Shown piece by piece: positions 39,332-47,801 of a stretch of 64,000 bases of DNA (position 1 is the stretch's first letter; each line of letters starts with the position of its first letter). Position numbers and translations under genes: made by a program. The stretch is taken from contig NZ_CP110389.1 in the NCBI RefSeq assembly GCF_026015985.1, forward strand, positions 4,372,001-4,436,000, given 5' to 3'. Below the pieces are notes generated by a model. It saw only the letters and a program-made list of their open reading frames with translations, searched no databases and was not told the DNA's origin. Source of the DNA: Rhodopseudomonas sp. P2A-2r. Its GTDB lineage: Bacteria; Pseudomonadota; Alphaproteobacteria; Rhizobiales; Xanthobacteraceae.

Positions 39332-39976
39332 TCACGTCTCAGCTATCATCCGGCTGCGAAAGCCACGCGCCTTGGCGCGGTTGCCGCAACTCTCCATCGA
39401 GCACCAGCGCCTCGGCTTGGAGCGGCTGGTGTTCAGGAAAAAGCCGCCGCATGGATCGCCTTCGCAACGTCCTATTTGGCGATCACCGGGGATAAGCGTG
39501 AGACTGGCGATAGCCAGGGCAATGCGGGCGACCGGCAGACGAACGATGTGTGCGCGATGCGCATCGACCGCCGACATCAGCAGGCGGGGATCCGCAAGTG
39601 CCGAAACCAACAGTGGCTCAAGGACGCCATCGGTTCTACTGCGCCCATCGAGCATTAGATCGCCGGTTCGCACATCAAGGCAGTCGCGCCAGGCGCTGCG
39701 CAGCGCGATGGCTGCAGCATGCGTTGCTTCGGCCTCGCTCCGCAAAGCCGGCGCGGGATCGATGAGCATGGCCATCTCCTGCTCGCTCAACAGTCCGGCG
39801 GGCACCGACCACGCCACCAGAGCCTGATAGTCCGGAAGAAAGTCGACCAGACGCCTGCCGCGCCAGTGCAGCGTGTTGGCGAAGTCGAGCGAGGGATCGC
39901 CCGCCAACATCCGTAGTCGTCCAACGGCGGAAAAGTAGGCGCGCGGCTCAGCGCTTGATTTTTCTAGCTTCTTCAT
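39332..39976 (-). CDS. ABATE/CGNR zinc-finger transcriptional regulator
   Basis: 214 residues from ATG 39976; an upstream in-frame ATG at 40027 is less likely because the -10 box lies between. The N-terminal ABATE-type domain starts with LAGDPSLDFANTLHWRG; the C-terminal zinc finger has IGRCEGDPCGGFFLN and RRWCSMESCGNRAKARGF (CxxxxC...CSMxxCGNR). Such proteins are putative stress or antibiotic-responsive regulators. Divergent from arr, so arr is a likely target. Confidence 0.88.
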   Translation of the reverse strand: MKKLEKSSAEPRAYFSAVGRLRMLAGDPSLDFANTLHWRGRRLVDFLPDYQALVAWSVPAGLLSEQEMAMLIDPAPALRSEAEATHAAAIALRSAWRDCLDVRTGDLMLDGRSRTDGVLEPLLVSALADPRLLMSAVDAHRAHIVRLPVARIALAIASLTLIPGDRQIGRCEGDPCGGFFLNTSRSKPRRWCSMESCGNRAKARGFRSRMIAET

Positions 39977-39977
39977 G

Positions 39978-40000
39978 TAACCTTTTAATGGGTTATTATA
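39978..40000 (-). promoter_or_regulatory. Promoter -10 and operator-like dyad of the CGNR regulator
   Basis: On the minus strand, a perfect TATAAT (40000-39995) is followed by the dyad TAACC-N8-GGTTA (arms 39978-39982 and 39991-39995) ending 1 base before the ATG at 39976. No good -35 box is visible. The dyad lies between -10 and the start codon, as for an autorepression operator, and the transcript would be nearly leaderless. Confidence 0.5.
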
Positions 40001-40207
40001 GGAATTAGCAAGCGATATCCACGACATGCCTCAAGGAGGATCTTGCCAGAAACGATTGTCAGCGGTCGCGGGCGGCTTCCGGCAGCCACGCGTTTCACGC
40101 GAAGCACGCAAGAACTGCGAACGCTGAATCGCGTGGCGTCCATCGGCGGTTTGCAAGCCGCGTCCGATCTGAATTGCCCGTGTTGCCCGATCGAGGAGCC
40201 CCGCACG

Positions 40208-40624
40208 ATGTCTGCTTCAGCAAGCACGTTTTCGCAGTCGTTCTTTCACGGCACCCGGGCCGATCTGCAACCGGGCGACGGCATCCTCGTGGGCTACGCA
40301 TCGAACTTCTCCAAGACCCAGCCGCTATCTTGGGTCTATTTCTCCGGTACGCTCGATGCCGCCATCTGGGGCGCCGAACTTGCCGCGGGCGATGCGCCCG
40401 AACGGATCTACGTGGTCGAGCCGACCGGGCCGATCTTCGACGATCCCAATCTGACGGACAAAAAATTCCCCGGTAACCCAACGCTCTCGTTTCGTTCGCG
40501 CGATCCACTGAGAATCATCGCGGAAGTGAATCGCTGGCAAAGCCATCCACCTGAGCAACTGCGGCTCATGAAGGAAGGTCTGGCCCGCCTGGAGCGTGAG
40601 GGCTCGCAACCCATCATCGACTAA
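40208..40624 (+). CDS. arr: NAD+-rifampin ADP-ribosyltransferase (Arr)
   Basis: 138 residues from ATG 40208, the usual Arr length. Seen: [20 protein letters not shown] (His of the H-Y-D triad), [19 protein letters not shown] with the Tyr, [20 protein letters not shown] with the Asp, [17 protein letters not shown] and a C-terminal [19 protein letters not shown]. Arr transfers ADP-ribose from NAD+ to the C23 hydroxyl of rifamycins and inactivates them. The gene is intact. The in-frame head from 40043 lacks similarity. Confidence 0.93.
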   Translation: MSASASTFSQSFFHGTRADLQPGDGILVGYASNFSKTQPLSWVYFSGTLDAAIWGAELAAGDAPERIYVVEPTGPIFDDPNLTDKKFPGNPTLSFRSRDPLRIIAEVNRWQSHPPEQLRLMKEGLARLEREGSQPIID

Positions 40625-40688
40625 CGATTCAAACGGCGGAGCCGGATCCGACCGTTGCAAGGTCAGCAGACATGGAGGGAAACAAGGC

Positions 40689-41114
40689 ATGAAGATCACG
40701 AGCTACTACCCCGTGCTGATGGTCGATGACGTCTCAGCGACATCCGATTTCTACATCAAGAACCTGTCGTTCCGGGCCGCCTTCGCGGCTGACTGGTATG
40801 TGCATCTCCAGTTCAGTAGCGATCCGGCCGTAAACCTGGCGATCCTGAAAGGCGATCATGGGACGATTCCCGAAGTGGCGCGCGGACGCGCCGCGGGAGT
40901 CCTGCTCAACTTCGAAGTCGACGATGTCGACGCAATGTATGCCCAGGCGGTCGCGGACGGGCTGCCCATCCTGTTGTCGCTTCGCGATGAAGACTTCGGC
41001 CAGCGGCACTTCATCACGCAAGATCCCAACGGCGTGCTGATCGACATCATCAAGCCCATTCCACCGAGTGCAGCATTTGCCGCGCAATATGCCGACGGCG
41101 CCCTGCCACAGTGA
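40689..41114 (+). CDS. VOC-family (glyoxalase/dioxygenase-like) protein
   Basis: 141 residues from ATG 40689. One VOC domain: [38 protein letters not shown], and [19 protein letters not shown] with a DPNG turn and metal-ligand positions, as in fosfomycin- or bleomycin-resistance-like proteins. Specific activity not predictable. Tandem with arr at 64 bases, so a joint detoxification role is possible but unproven. Confidence 0.85.
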   Translation: MKITSYYPVLMVDDVSATSDFYIKNLSFRAAFAADWYVHLQFSSDPAVNLAILKGDHGTIPEVARGRAAGVLLNFEVDDVDAMYAQAVADGLPILLSLRDEDFGQRHFITQDPNGVLIDIIKPIPPSAAFAAQYADGALPQ

Positions 41115-41226
41115 AGGTTTTCACCTGGCGGACGCCGGGACATTTCATGCGGCGATGTGATCGGGATTGTCGATGAATCATCCGGCGATTGAAACGATCG
41201 AACGGACGTAGGAGAATTCAACGACC

Positions 41227-41844
41227 ATGCAGTTCGCACTGCGGCGCATCCCCGTCTCGTGGATCTGGGCCGCCAGTATTGTGCTGGTGTGGATTTGTGT
41301 TTCCATCCGCTTGCAGCAACCGCTATGGGCGCAGCAGACGTCGCAGGCTCTGGTAGCGTTCGGGACACTGAAGGGCGGTGATTTTGCTGCATCCGAAGCG
41401 TGTCGGCTTGTCGCCTCGCAATGGCTGCACGTCAAATTCCTGCATATGCTGTTCAATGCGCTCGTGATCGCCGGCGTCGGTCAGTTCGCCGAGGTCCGCT
41501 TCGGGCGGTGGACCGCGGTATCGCTGGGTCTGGCCGGCGGTACGTTGGCCCAGTTGGTCACCGTTTACGCGCTGCCGGATGCCTATATTTCGGGTGCATC
41601 GCAGGCCTATCTGGCGCTGTGCGGCCTGGTCCTGGCGACGGGCGCCGTCCGTTCAGTGTGGTGGTGGATCGCCGTTGTCGCGGTTGCCATCGGCGCAGGC
41701 CTCGACCTGCTGGTCAGCGGCCACGCCACGATAAAGCCAGGCCACCTGGCCGGATTCGCATTTGGCGCGATCGCTGGCCTTGCGCTCCAGCTGGCCTGGC
41801 GGACCAGCTGGTTCGCAGGGGCGGGTGCGAAGCGCAGTGCGTGA
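41227..41844 (+). CDS. Rhomboid-family intramembrane serine protease
   Basis: 205 residues with about six hydrophobic helices. Seen: QWLHVKFLHMLFNALVIAG (rhomboid H-x4-H-x2-FN-type motif), YISGASQAYLAL with the GxSx catalytic serine (GASQ instead of the usual GASG), and GHLAGFAFG with the catalytic His near residue 178. The Ser-His dyad is complete, so the protein is probably active. Substrate unknown. Confidence 0.82.
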   Translation: MQFALRRIPVSWIWAASIVLVWICVSIRLQQPLWAQQTSQALVAFGTLKGGDFAASEACRLVASQWLHVKFLHMLFNALVIAGVGQFAEVRFGRWTAVSLGLAGGTLAQLVTVYALPDAYISGASQAYLALCGLVLATGAVRSVWWWIAVVAVAIGAGLDLLVSGHATIKPGHLAGFAFGAIAGLALQLAWRTSWFAGAGAKRSA

Positions 41845-41871
41845 CCGCGTCATCGTCGGCAACAACGCCCG

Positions 41872-41891
41872 TGCAGCCTGAAGGGGCTGCA
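41872..41891. terminator. Hairpin between convergent rhomboid and SMP-30 genes
   Basis: 7-base stem TGCAGCC/GGCTGCA with a 6-base loop, 28 bases after the rhomboid stop and 19 bases beyond the SMP-30 stop. No T-run, so only a possible terminator. Confidence 0.4.
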
Positions 41892-41910
41892 GCGGGTATG
41901 CGACAGCAAC

Positions 41911-42789
41911 TCAGCCGCCGAAACGAGGTTCAGGCAGGCCCTTGATGCCGAGATCGTAGATCGCGAACAGGCTGCCGCGCAGCACGCCGTCGCCCGGAAA
42001 GCGCGGCAGCGGTTGCCGCGCCATCGATGTCACGAACAGAATGTCGAGATTCGGCCCGCCGAACATCACGCTGGTGATCTTCTTCACCGGCATATCGATG
42101 ATGCGGTCGATCGATCCGTCCGGCGCATAGCGCACCAGCCGGCCATCATAGACCAGCGCGGTCCACAGATAGCCTTCGGCATCCACGGTGGAGCCGTCCG
42201 CAGCGCCGCCCTTCGATGTATCCACCTTGGCGAAGGTACGCCGGTTCGACACCGCGCCGGTCTCCTGGTCGTAGTCGTAGGCCCAGATCTCGCCGGACCA
42301 TGTATCCTGGAAATAGAAGATGCGCCCATCCGGACTCCAGCAGGGCCCGTTGGAGCAGATGATGTTGCTTTCGAGCTTTGTGACCTTGAGGTCGGTAGAC
42401 AGGCTGTAGAGGCTGCCACGCGCAGCTTCCTCGCTGGTGTCCATCGAGCCGGCAACGAAGCGGCCGCGCTTGTCGACCTTGCCGTCATTGAGCCGGTTGG
42501 ACGGCAGATCCGGTTCCGGATCGTGCACCAGGGTGACGTTTCCGGTCTTGAAATCGAGCAGATGGAAGCCGCGCTGCAGCGACACCACCGCACTATTGCC
42601 GTCCTTGCGGATCGCCATCGAGCCGATCTTCTGCGGCACGTCCCAGGCGCGCAACTCGCGGCCGTCCGCAGTGGCGCGAAACACGCGGCCATCGAAGGAG
42701 TCGATCCAGTACAGCCGCTGCTGTTCGACATCCCAGAGCGGTCCTTCACCGAGCGTCGTCTTGACGTCCACCAGAACTTCGATTCGCAT
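41911..42789 (-). CDS. SMP-30/gluconolactonase/LRE family protein
   Basis: 292 residues from ATG 42789, behind GGGAGG. Six-bladed propeller hallmarks: TTLGEGPLWD with the metal Glu, LPSNRLNDGKVDKRGRFVAG, CSNGPCWSPDGR with the catalytic-site Asn, and GGAADGSTVDAEGYLW with the Asp. These lactonases open sugar lactones such as glucono-, arabino- or galactonolactone. Last gene of the CUT2 sugar cluster, suggesting oxidation of the imported sugar to a lactone by the nearby SDR followed by hydrolysis here. Confidence 0.92.
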   Translation of the reverse strand: MRIEVLVDVKTTLGEGPLWDVEQQRLYWIDSFDGRVFRATADGRELRAWDVPQKIGSMAIRKDGNSAVVSLQRGFHLLDFKTGNVTLVHDPEPDLPSNRLNDGKVDKRGRFVAGSMDTSEEAARGSLYSLSTDLKVTKLESNIICSNGPCWSPDGRIFYFQDTWSGEIWAYDYDQETGAVSNRRTFAKVDTSKGGAADGSTVDAEGYLWTALVYDGRLVRYAPDGSIDRIIDMPVKKITSVMFGGPNLDILFVTSMARQPLPRFPGDGVLRGSLFAIYDLGIKGLPEPRFGG

Positions 42790-42820
42790 CACGTCCTCCC
42801 GTTCTTTCTTGTCGCTTTTC

Positions 42821-44881
42821 TCAACTCGATTTTTCCCGCAATGCGATGACCGCGCCGAGCACAACCACGCCATAGAGTATCGCACGGGTCGCATAGGGCA
42901 GCGTGGTTCCGGACAGCAGCGTCTGCAGCGCCGTGAGCAAAACCACGCCGCCGATCATGCCGAGAAAGCTGCCGCGCCCGCCGGTGATCAGCGCGCCGCC
43001 GACCACCACGACGGCGATGGACGGCAACAGATATTCGTCGCCCATGCCGAGGCTGCCCTGCCCGGAGAAGCCCGACAGCAGGATACCGACCAAAGCTGAG
43101 CACACGCCGGACAGAATGTAGACCCAGACGAGGGTCGCCTTGACCGGCACGCCGGAGAGTTCTGCCGGACGCTCGCCGTTGCCGATCGCATAGACGCGGC
43201 GACCGAACACGGTGCGGCCCAGCAGCACGGCGGCGCCGGCGACGAAGAGGATCAGGAACGGCACGACGGGCGTCACACCCGCGATCCGCCCGGTCATGAA
43301 CCAGCGCAAGGCCGGCGACGCAAAGCCGTCCGGCGTGCCGCCCGAATAGACCAGCCCGATGCCCTGCAGGATGCCGTTCATCGCCAGCGTCATGACGATC
43401 GGCGACAGGCCGAGCGCGACGATCCCCAGTCCGTTGACGAGTCCGATCAACGCGCCGACACCGAGCACAACCGGCACCGCGTAGATCAAGGCGGCGTCCG
43501 CCCCCTTCAGCAGTCCGGCGCAGAGAATGCCGCACAGGCCGATGGCCCATGGCAGCGACAGATCGAGGCCGCCGGTGAGGATCACGGTGCCCTGACCAAG
43601 TGCGAGGATCGCCAGGAAACAGCCGAGCACCATGAGCGAGTCGTAAAACGCCCAGGAGAACACCGCATTCCCCAGCACCAACTGGGTGACGACCAGAACG
43701 ATGATGAAACAGACATAGGCCGGCAGGCTGGTGCGCAGCACCTCGGCGTTGGCGCGCCAGAACGCGGGAGCCGCGAAAGCCGCAGGCGGCATCGGCAGTG
43801 CCAGCCGCATCGACGGCAGATCGAGCTGGCGCGGCAGCATTCCCGCGCGACGAGCGCGCGACCGCCGCACGATGGTGCGCAGCGTGGTGGCGAGCACCGA
43901 CGTCCGTGTGAACGAGGACGCCAGCACGGCGAGGATCAGGATCGTCCCCTCGACGATGGAGGAATAGAAGGCCGGCACGTTGAGCACGAGCAGGATGTTC
44001 ACGACCAGCATCAGCACATAGGCACCGAACACCGTGCCAATCAGACCGCCGCGGCCACCACCGAGCAACGTGCCGCCCAGCACCACCGCAGTGAACATCT
44101 GCAACAGCATCGGATTGCCGACCAGCGGGTCGCCCGAGCCGGTCTGCGCGCTGATGAAGACGCCGGCGAGGCCATAGAGGCCGCCGGCCAGCACATAGGT
44201 GAAGAACTCGTGCAGCGGCACGCTGAGGCCCGACGCGCGCGCGGCTTCCCGGTCCGATCCCACGGCGCGAATGGCCTTGCCGAACAGCGTGTTCTTCAGT
44301 GCCAGCCAAAGCACCATCAACAGCGCCAGCAGCAGCACCGGCATCGGCAGGACACCGGGGATGGCATCGCCGGTGAGGAATTGCGCAAAGCCCGGCGGGA
44401 CCTGCCCGCCCGGCTTGTCCATCACCAGCAAAGTCACACCCTGCAGGATGAACATGGTGGCGAGCGTCACCACGATCGGTTGCAGCCGGAGCACCGCGAT
44501 AAAGAAGCCATTGAAGGCGCCGGTGAGCGCACCGATGCCGATGCCCGCAGCGGTCCACAGCAGGATGCTCCCGACGCTGTCCTGCATCTGCCCGGCCAGC
44601 GTCACGTTGACGAGCGAGATCACGGCGGCCGCGGACAGGTCGAAGCCGCCGGATAACACCACGAGGGTCTGGCCGAGCGCGGCGATGGCAAGGGTGGCGC
44701 CGCCGGCAGCGAGCGTGCCGATCTCGTAGTAGCCAAGCGTGCTGCCGCTCACCAGCTTGACGATGGCAAGACAGATGACAAACACTACCACCGCGATCAG
44801 CGGGCCGCGCTGCCGCTCGATCCAGAGCTTGACCGGCGATGCGCTGCGCCGGGGAGACGCCAATGTCGTGATTGTGCTCAT
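42821..44881 (-). CDS. Fused double permease of a CUT2 sugar ABC importer
   Basis: 686 residues from ATG 44881. Two RbsC-like (BPD_transp_2) permease halves in one chain: half 1 (about residues 25-320) with GLAFGGLDLS-type LSGGFDLSAAAVISL and LGGTLLGGGRGGLIG; half 2 (about 370-680) with LTGGLDLSLPWAIGL and VVGGALITGGRGSFLG. They are joined by a basic linker (RRSRARRAGMLPRQ). Usually two separate or identical permeases dimerise; here one polypeptide probably forms the whole pore. Begins 7 bases after the ATPase gene. Confidence 0.92.
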   Translation of the reverse strand: MSTITTLASPRRSASPVKLWIERQRGPLIAVVVFVICLAIVKLVSGSTLGYYEIGTLAAGGATLAIAALGQTLVVLSGGFDLSAAAVISLVNVTLAGQMQDSVGSILLWTAAGIGIGALTGAFNGFFIAVLRLQPIVVTLATMFILQGVTLLVMDKPGGQVPPGFAQFLTGDAIPGVLPMPVLLLALLMVLWLALKNTLFGKAIRAVGSDREAARASGLSVPLHEFFTYVLAGGLYGLAGVFISAQTGSGDPLVGNPMLLQMFTAVVLGGTLLGGGRGGLIGTVFGAYVLMLVVNILLVLNVPAFYSSIVEGTILILAVLASSFTRTSVLATTLRTIVRRSRARRAGMLPRQLDLPSMRLALPMPPAAFAAPAFWRANAEVLRTSLPAYVCFIIVLVVTQLVLGNAVFSWAFYDSLMVLGCFLAILALGQGTVILTGGLDLSLPWAIGLCGILCAGLLKGADAALIYAVPVVLGVGALIGLVNGLGIVALGLSPIVMTLAMNGILQGIGLVYSGGTPDGFASPALRWFMTGRIAGVTPVVPFLILFVAGAAVLLGRTVFGRRVYAIGNGERPAELSGVPVKATLVWVYILSGVCSALVGILLSGFSGQGSLGMGDEYLLPSIAVVVVGGALITGGRGSFLGMIGGVVLLTALQTLLSGTTLPYATRAILYGVVVLGAVIALREKSS

Positions 44882-44888
44882 TGCAGAT

Positions 44889-46439
44889 TCAGGCTGGCAG
44901 GCCCGCTCCCCAGGGTCGCGCGGAGGATGGCCCCTTCGTTGATGGCATCCCCTCAAGGTCCGCGGCGAGCCGGCCTTCGTACAGCACGAGAACCCGGTCG
45001 CACAGATGATCGAGCTCCGGGATCTCGGTGGAGTGAAACAGGATCGATCCACCTGCCGCAGCAAACTCGCGCATCAGGGCATAGATCTCGTTCTTGGTGC
45101 CGACGTCGATGCCGCGGGTCGGATCGAACAGCAGCAGGATGCGGCTATTGGCGAACAGCCACTTGGCGACCGCGATCTTCTGCTGGTTGCCGCCGGAGAA
45201 CGACCTCACGCTGGTCCACAACGCGCGCGTCTGCACCTCGAGCCGGGCGAAGATCCGGGCCACGTCCACCGCCTCGCGCGCGGTATCGACAAGGCCGAAC
45301 CGCGCGTAGCGGTCGATCACCGGCAGCGAGACGTTGCGCTGGCCATCGAGCTTCAGGAACAACGCCTCGGTCTTGCGATCTTCCGGGACCAGACCGATGC
45401 CGATCCGTGCATCGACGGCGTCGCGCGGCGACGTGAGCGTCACCGGCCGGTCGTCCACGCGGATCTCGCCCTGGCTCTCGGTCATGCCGAACAGGGCCGA
45501 GAACAATTCGAGCTGGCCCATGCCCTGAAGACCGGCGATGCCGAGGATCTCGCCGCGGCGCAGAGCGAAGGAGACATCGCTGAGGCGCTTGTCGGTGGCG
45601 AGATTTTTCACGGCCAGAACCGGCGCAGCCGACAGCATCGAGCGCGGCGGCTTGGCGGGAAAGGAATGGCCATCCGCCTTGCCGGCAATCAGCCCGATCA
45701 GATCCTCGTCGGTGACGTCGGACACCGCCTCGGTGGCGACGTGCTTGCCGCCCCGCAGCACGGTGACCCGATCGCAGAACGCGCGCACCTCGCGCATGCG
45801 GTGCGAGATGAACACGATGGTGGTGCCCCTCGCCTTCTGGCGCGCGATGATATCGCCGAGCCAGTCGATGTCGCGCCCCGACAGCGTCGAGGTCGGCTCG
45901 TCGAGCAGCAGGATTTTGGGATTGCGGAAAATGGCGCGCGCGATCTCGATCTTCTGACGCTCGTTGAGATCGAGATCGCGGATTTCTGCGGATGGATCGA
46001 TGTCGCCGAGACCGAGCGCGTCGAGATGCGCGCAGACATCGCGCAGCGCCGCGCGCCGCCGGATCAGGCCCAGCGCGCCAACCGGCGGGTCGGGCAACAA
46101 CATGTTGTCGAGCACCGTGAGATCGCGAACCAGGCTCAGTTCCTGAAACGCGGTCTGGATGCCCTGCGCATGGGAGGCGCGCGGCGAGCGCAGCGTCACG
46201 GGTTGACCGTGGACGACCAGGCCGCCGGTGGTCGGCAGGATCAGCCCCGACAGCAGCTTGACCATCGTCGATTTGCCGGCACCGTTTTCTCCGAGCAGCG
46301 CGTGGGTGTCGCCGGTGCGGATATCGAATCCGACATCGTTCAATGCGATAGTCGGACCGTAGATCTTGCGTATGTTACGGGCCGCGATGGCGATCGACGC
46401 ATCGCTGACGCTACCGGCCTTGATGCGGTCGTGAGCCAA
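44889..46439 (-). CDS. Sugar ABC transporter ATP-binding protein (RbsA/XylG type)
   Basis: 516 residues with two ABC domains. Domain 1 is complete: Walker A GENGAGKST near residue 51, signature LDLNERQKIEIAR (variant), Walker B ILLLDEPTSTLS. Domain 2 has the degenerate P-loop typical of this family (GIAGLQGMGQLE), signature SFSGGNQQK, and a Walker B reading LLLFDPTRGID where the Asp-Glu pair is replaced by Phe-Asp. Hydrolysis is expected mainly at the site using domain-1 residues. The start is TTG 46439 (no ATG nearby), with AGGA about 9 bases ahead. Confidence 0.92.
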   Translation of the reverse strand: MAHDRIKAGSVSDASIAIAARNIRKIYGPTIALNDVGFDIRTGDTHALLGENGAGKSTMVKLLSGLILPTTGGLVVHGQPVTLRSPRASHAQGIQTAFQELSLVRDLTVLDNMLLPDPPVGALGLIRRRAALRDVCAHLDALGLGDIDPSAEIRDLDLNERQKIEIARAIFRNPKILLLDEPTSTLSGRDIDWLGDIIARQKARGTTIVFISHRMREVRAFCDRVTVLRGGKHVATEAVSDVTDEDLIGLIAGKADGHSFPAKPPRSMLSAAPVLAVKNLATDKRLSDVSFALRRGEILGIAGLQGMGQLELFSALFGMTESQGEIRVDDRPVTLTSPRDAVDARIGIGLVPEDRKTEALFLKLDGQRNVSLPVIDRYARFGLVDTAREAVDVARIFARLEVQTRALWTSVRSFSGGNQQKIAVAKWLFANSRILLLFDPTRGIDVGTKNEIYALMREFAAAGGSILFHSTEIPELDHLCDRVLVLYEGRLAADLEGMPSTKGPSSARPWGAGLPA

Positions 46440-46470
46440 AAGGATGTCCTCGCAGAGTCGACGGGCAGAA

Positions 46471-46492
46471 CGGGGGCGCCGTGGCGCCCCCG
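46471..46492 (-). other. GC-only hairpin between binding-protein and ATPase genes
   Basis: Perfect 10-base stem CGGGGGCGCC with a 2-base spacer in the 60-base gap between the substrate-binding-protein stop and the ATPase start, both on the minus strand. Without a T-run it is more likely an mRNA-stabilising or attenuating structure, giving higher expression of the binding protein than of the membrane parts, as seen in other importer operons. Confidence 0.6.
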
Positions 46493-46499
46493 CAGGCGA

Positions 46500-47621
46500 T
46501 CAGTTTTCCGGCTGGCCGACCAGCGCCGCGTCGAGACCGATCTCCGGCGTCTCGTTGGAGAAGATCGAGGCGAACCAGCCCGGGTTGGAGACGATCGATG
46601 CCTTGAAGGCATTGCAGCCGTCCTTCATTTCCTTCCAGCTGCCTTCCTGGCACAGCTTGATCGTCTCGTTGGTCACCAGCGGAAGCGGAAGCACCGTCTT
46701 CTTCGGGATGTCCTTGCCTTCGAGCTTGGCGACCGCCAGCTTCAAGGCCAGCGCGCCAGAATAGGGCGGCGAGGCATAGGAGATGCGTGGCGCGTTCATC
46801 GGCTTGTAGGTGCCGTTGGCGCCTTCGACCTCGGTGTTGACCGGCAGCATCTGGACCCGGCCGCCATTGGAGCCTTCACCGGCGCAGGGCTTCAGCTTGT
46901 CGATCGGGATCCCGGCCTCGACCTGCATCGTGTTGGCGGTGTAGCAACCGACCTGCATCCACAATCCGTCGATCTGGTCCCATTTGCGGGTGGCCAGCAC
47001 CTTCGATAGTTCGGTGCGCGCGACCGCCTGACTCCACATCCCGACCGCCTCGTTGACGATCTTGATGTCCGGGTATTTCGCGAACACTTCCTTGGCCGCC
47101 TTGGTGCGCAGCGTATCGACGGAGGTACCGGGCACGCCGGTGATGGCAACGATATTGCCCTTGCCGTTGAGTTTCTTGACCAGCCATTCGGCGGTAACGC
47201 GGCCAGCTTCGACCTGGTCGATGGCGACATTGTAAGCGCAGGGTTCGGTGATCTCGCCGTCATAGGCGATCACAACAATGCCCTTCTCGCAGGCATTCTT
47301 GACCGCGGTGTTGAGCGCCGTCGGCGAGATCGGGAACACCACGATGGCCCTGGCGCCGGCCTGCACCATCGCATTGATCTGCTGGATCTGCTTCTGGGCG
47401 TTCGGGCCGGCCACCTGGACCTGGAGATCGACCTTGTCGGCCAAGGTCTTCGAGGATGCCATGGCCTTGATCATATTGGCGGCCTCGCCCTGCCAGTCGT
47501 TGCCGATGAAGCTCATCGACAGATAGACCTTGAATTTCTCGGCATGAGCCAAAGACGGCAGACCGGCGGTGACGGCCAAGCCGAGCGCGGCTGCACCTAA
47601 TAGCGACTTCCTTTTGAACAT
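46500..47621 (-). CDS. Periplasmic sugar-binding protein of the CUT2 importer
   Basis: 373 residues. Signal peptide (LLGAAALGLAVTAGLPSLAHA) then Peripla_BP_4 features: VYLSMSFIGNDWQGEAANM, QQINAMVQAGARAIVVFPIS, IVVIAYDGEI, IDQVEAGRVTAEWL, and GNIVAITGVPGTSVDTLR. Resembles ribose/galactose-type binding proteins of the CUT2 class. First gene of the minus-strand cluster with ATPase, fused permease and SMP-30 lactonase. Divergent from the GntR regulator. Confidence 0.92.
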   Translation of the reverse strand: MFKRKSLLGAAALGLAVTAGLPSLAHAEKFKVYLSMSFIGNDWQGEAANMIKAMASSKTLADKVDLQVQVAGPNAQKQIQQINAMVQAGARAIVVFPISPTALNTAVKNACEKGIVVIAYDGEITEPCAYNVAIDQVEAGRVTAEWLVKKLNGKGNIVAITGVPGTSVDTLRTKAAKEVFAKYPDIKIVNEAVGMWSQAVARTELSKVLATRKWDQIDGLWMQVGCYTANTMQVEAGIPIDKLKPCAGEGSNGGRVQMLPVNTEVEGANGTYKPMNAPRISYASPPYSGALALKLAVAKLEGKDIPKKTVLPLPLVTNETIKLCQEGSWKEMKDGCNAFKASIVSNPGWFASIFSNETPEIGLDAALVGQPEN

Positions 47622-47681
47622 CGTTCTCTCCCCTGATGCGATTGCTTGGTGATCGCCAGTTTCGGCGCCCTGTTTTTCTTT

Positions 47682-47694
47682 TGATCAAAGATCA
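47682..47694. promoter_or_regulatory. Candidate GntR operator in the divergent gap
   Basis: Perfect inverted repeat TGATC-AAA-GATCA in the AT-richest part of the 180-base gap between the sugar-binding-protein gene (-) and the GntR gene (+), 61 bases ahead of the former start. Position and symmetry fit an operator for a dimeric FCD-type GntR regulator; no direct evidence. Confidence 0.45.
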
Positions 47695-47801
47695 CAAATC
47701 AAATATAGATGCAAGCGTGGGCGATTGGTTTGCCCGAGCGCTTTGGCTGCCATGGCGACGGCGAATCCCACATACTGGCGCGAAACAATGGAAGCGGGCT
47801 G

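Noticed and set aside
42789..44558. 589-codon frame overlapping the fused permease on the same strand
   Set aside because: Arg-rich out-of-frame reading. The fused-permease frame has all the family motifs.
45006..47009. 667-codon open frame antisense to the sugar ATPase and binding-protein genes
   Set aside because: It spans two well-supported minus-strand genes and has no domain or signal; GC-rich codon bias leaves the opposite strand open.
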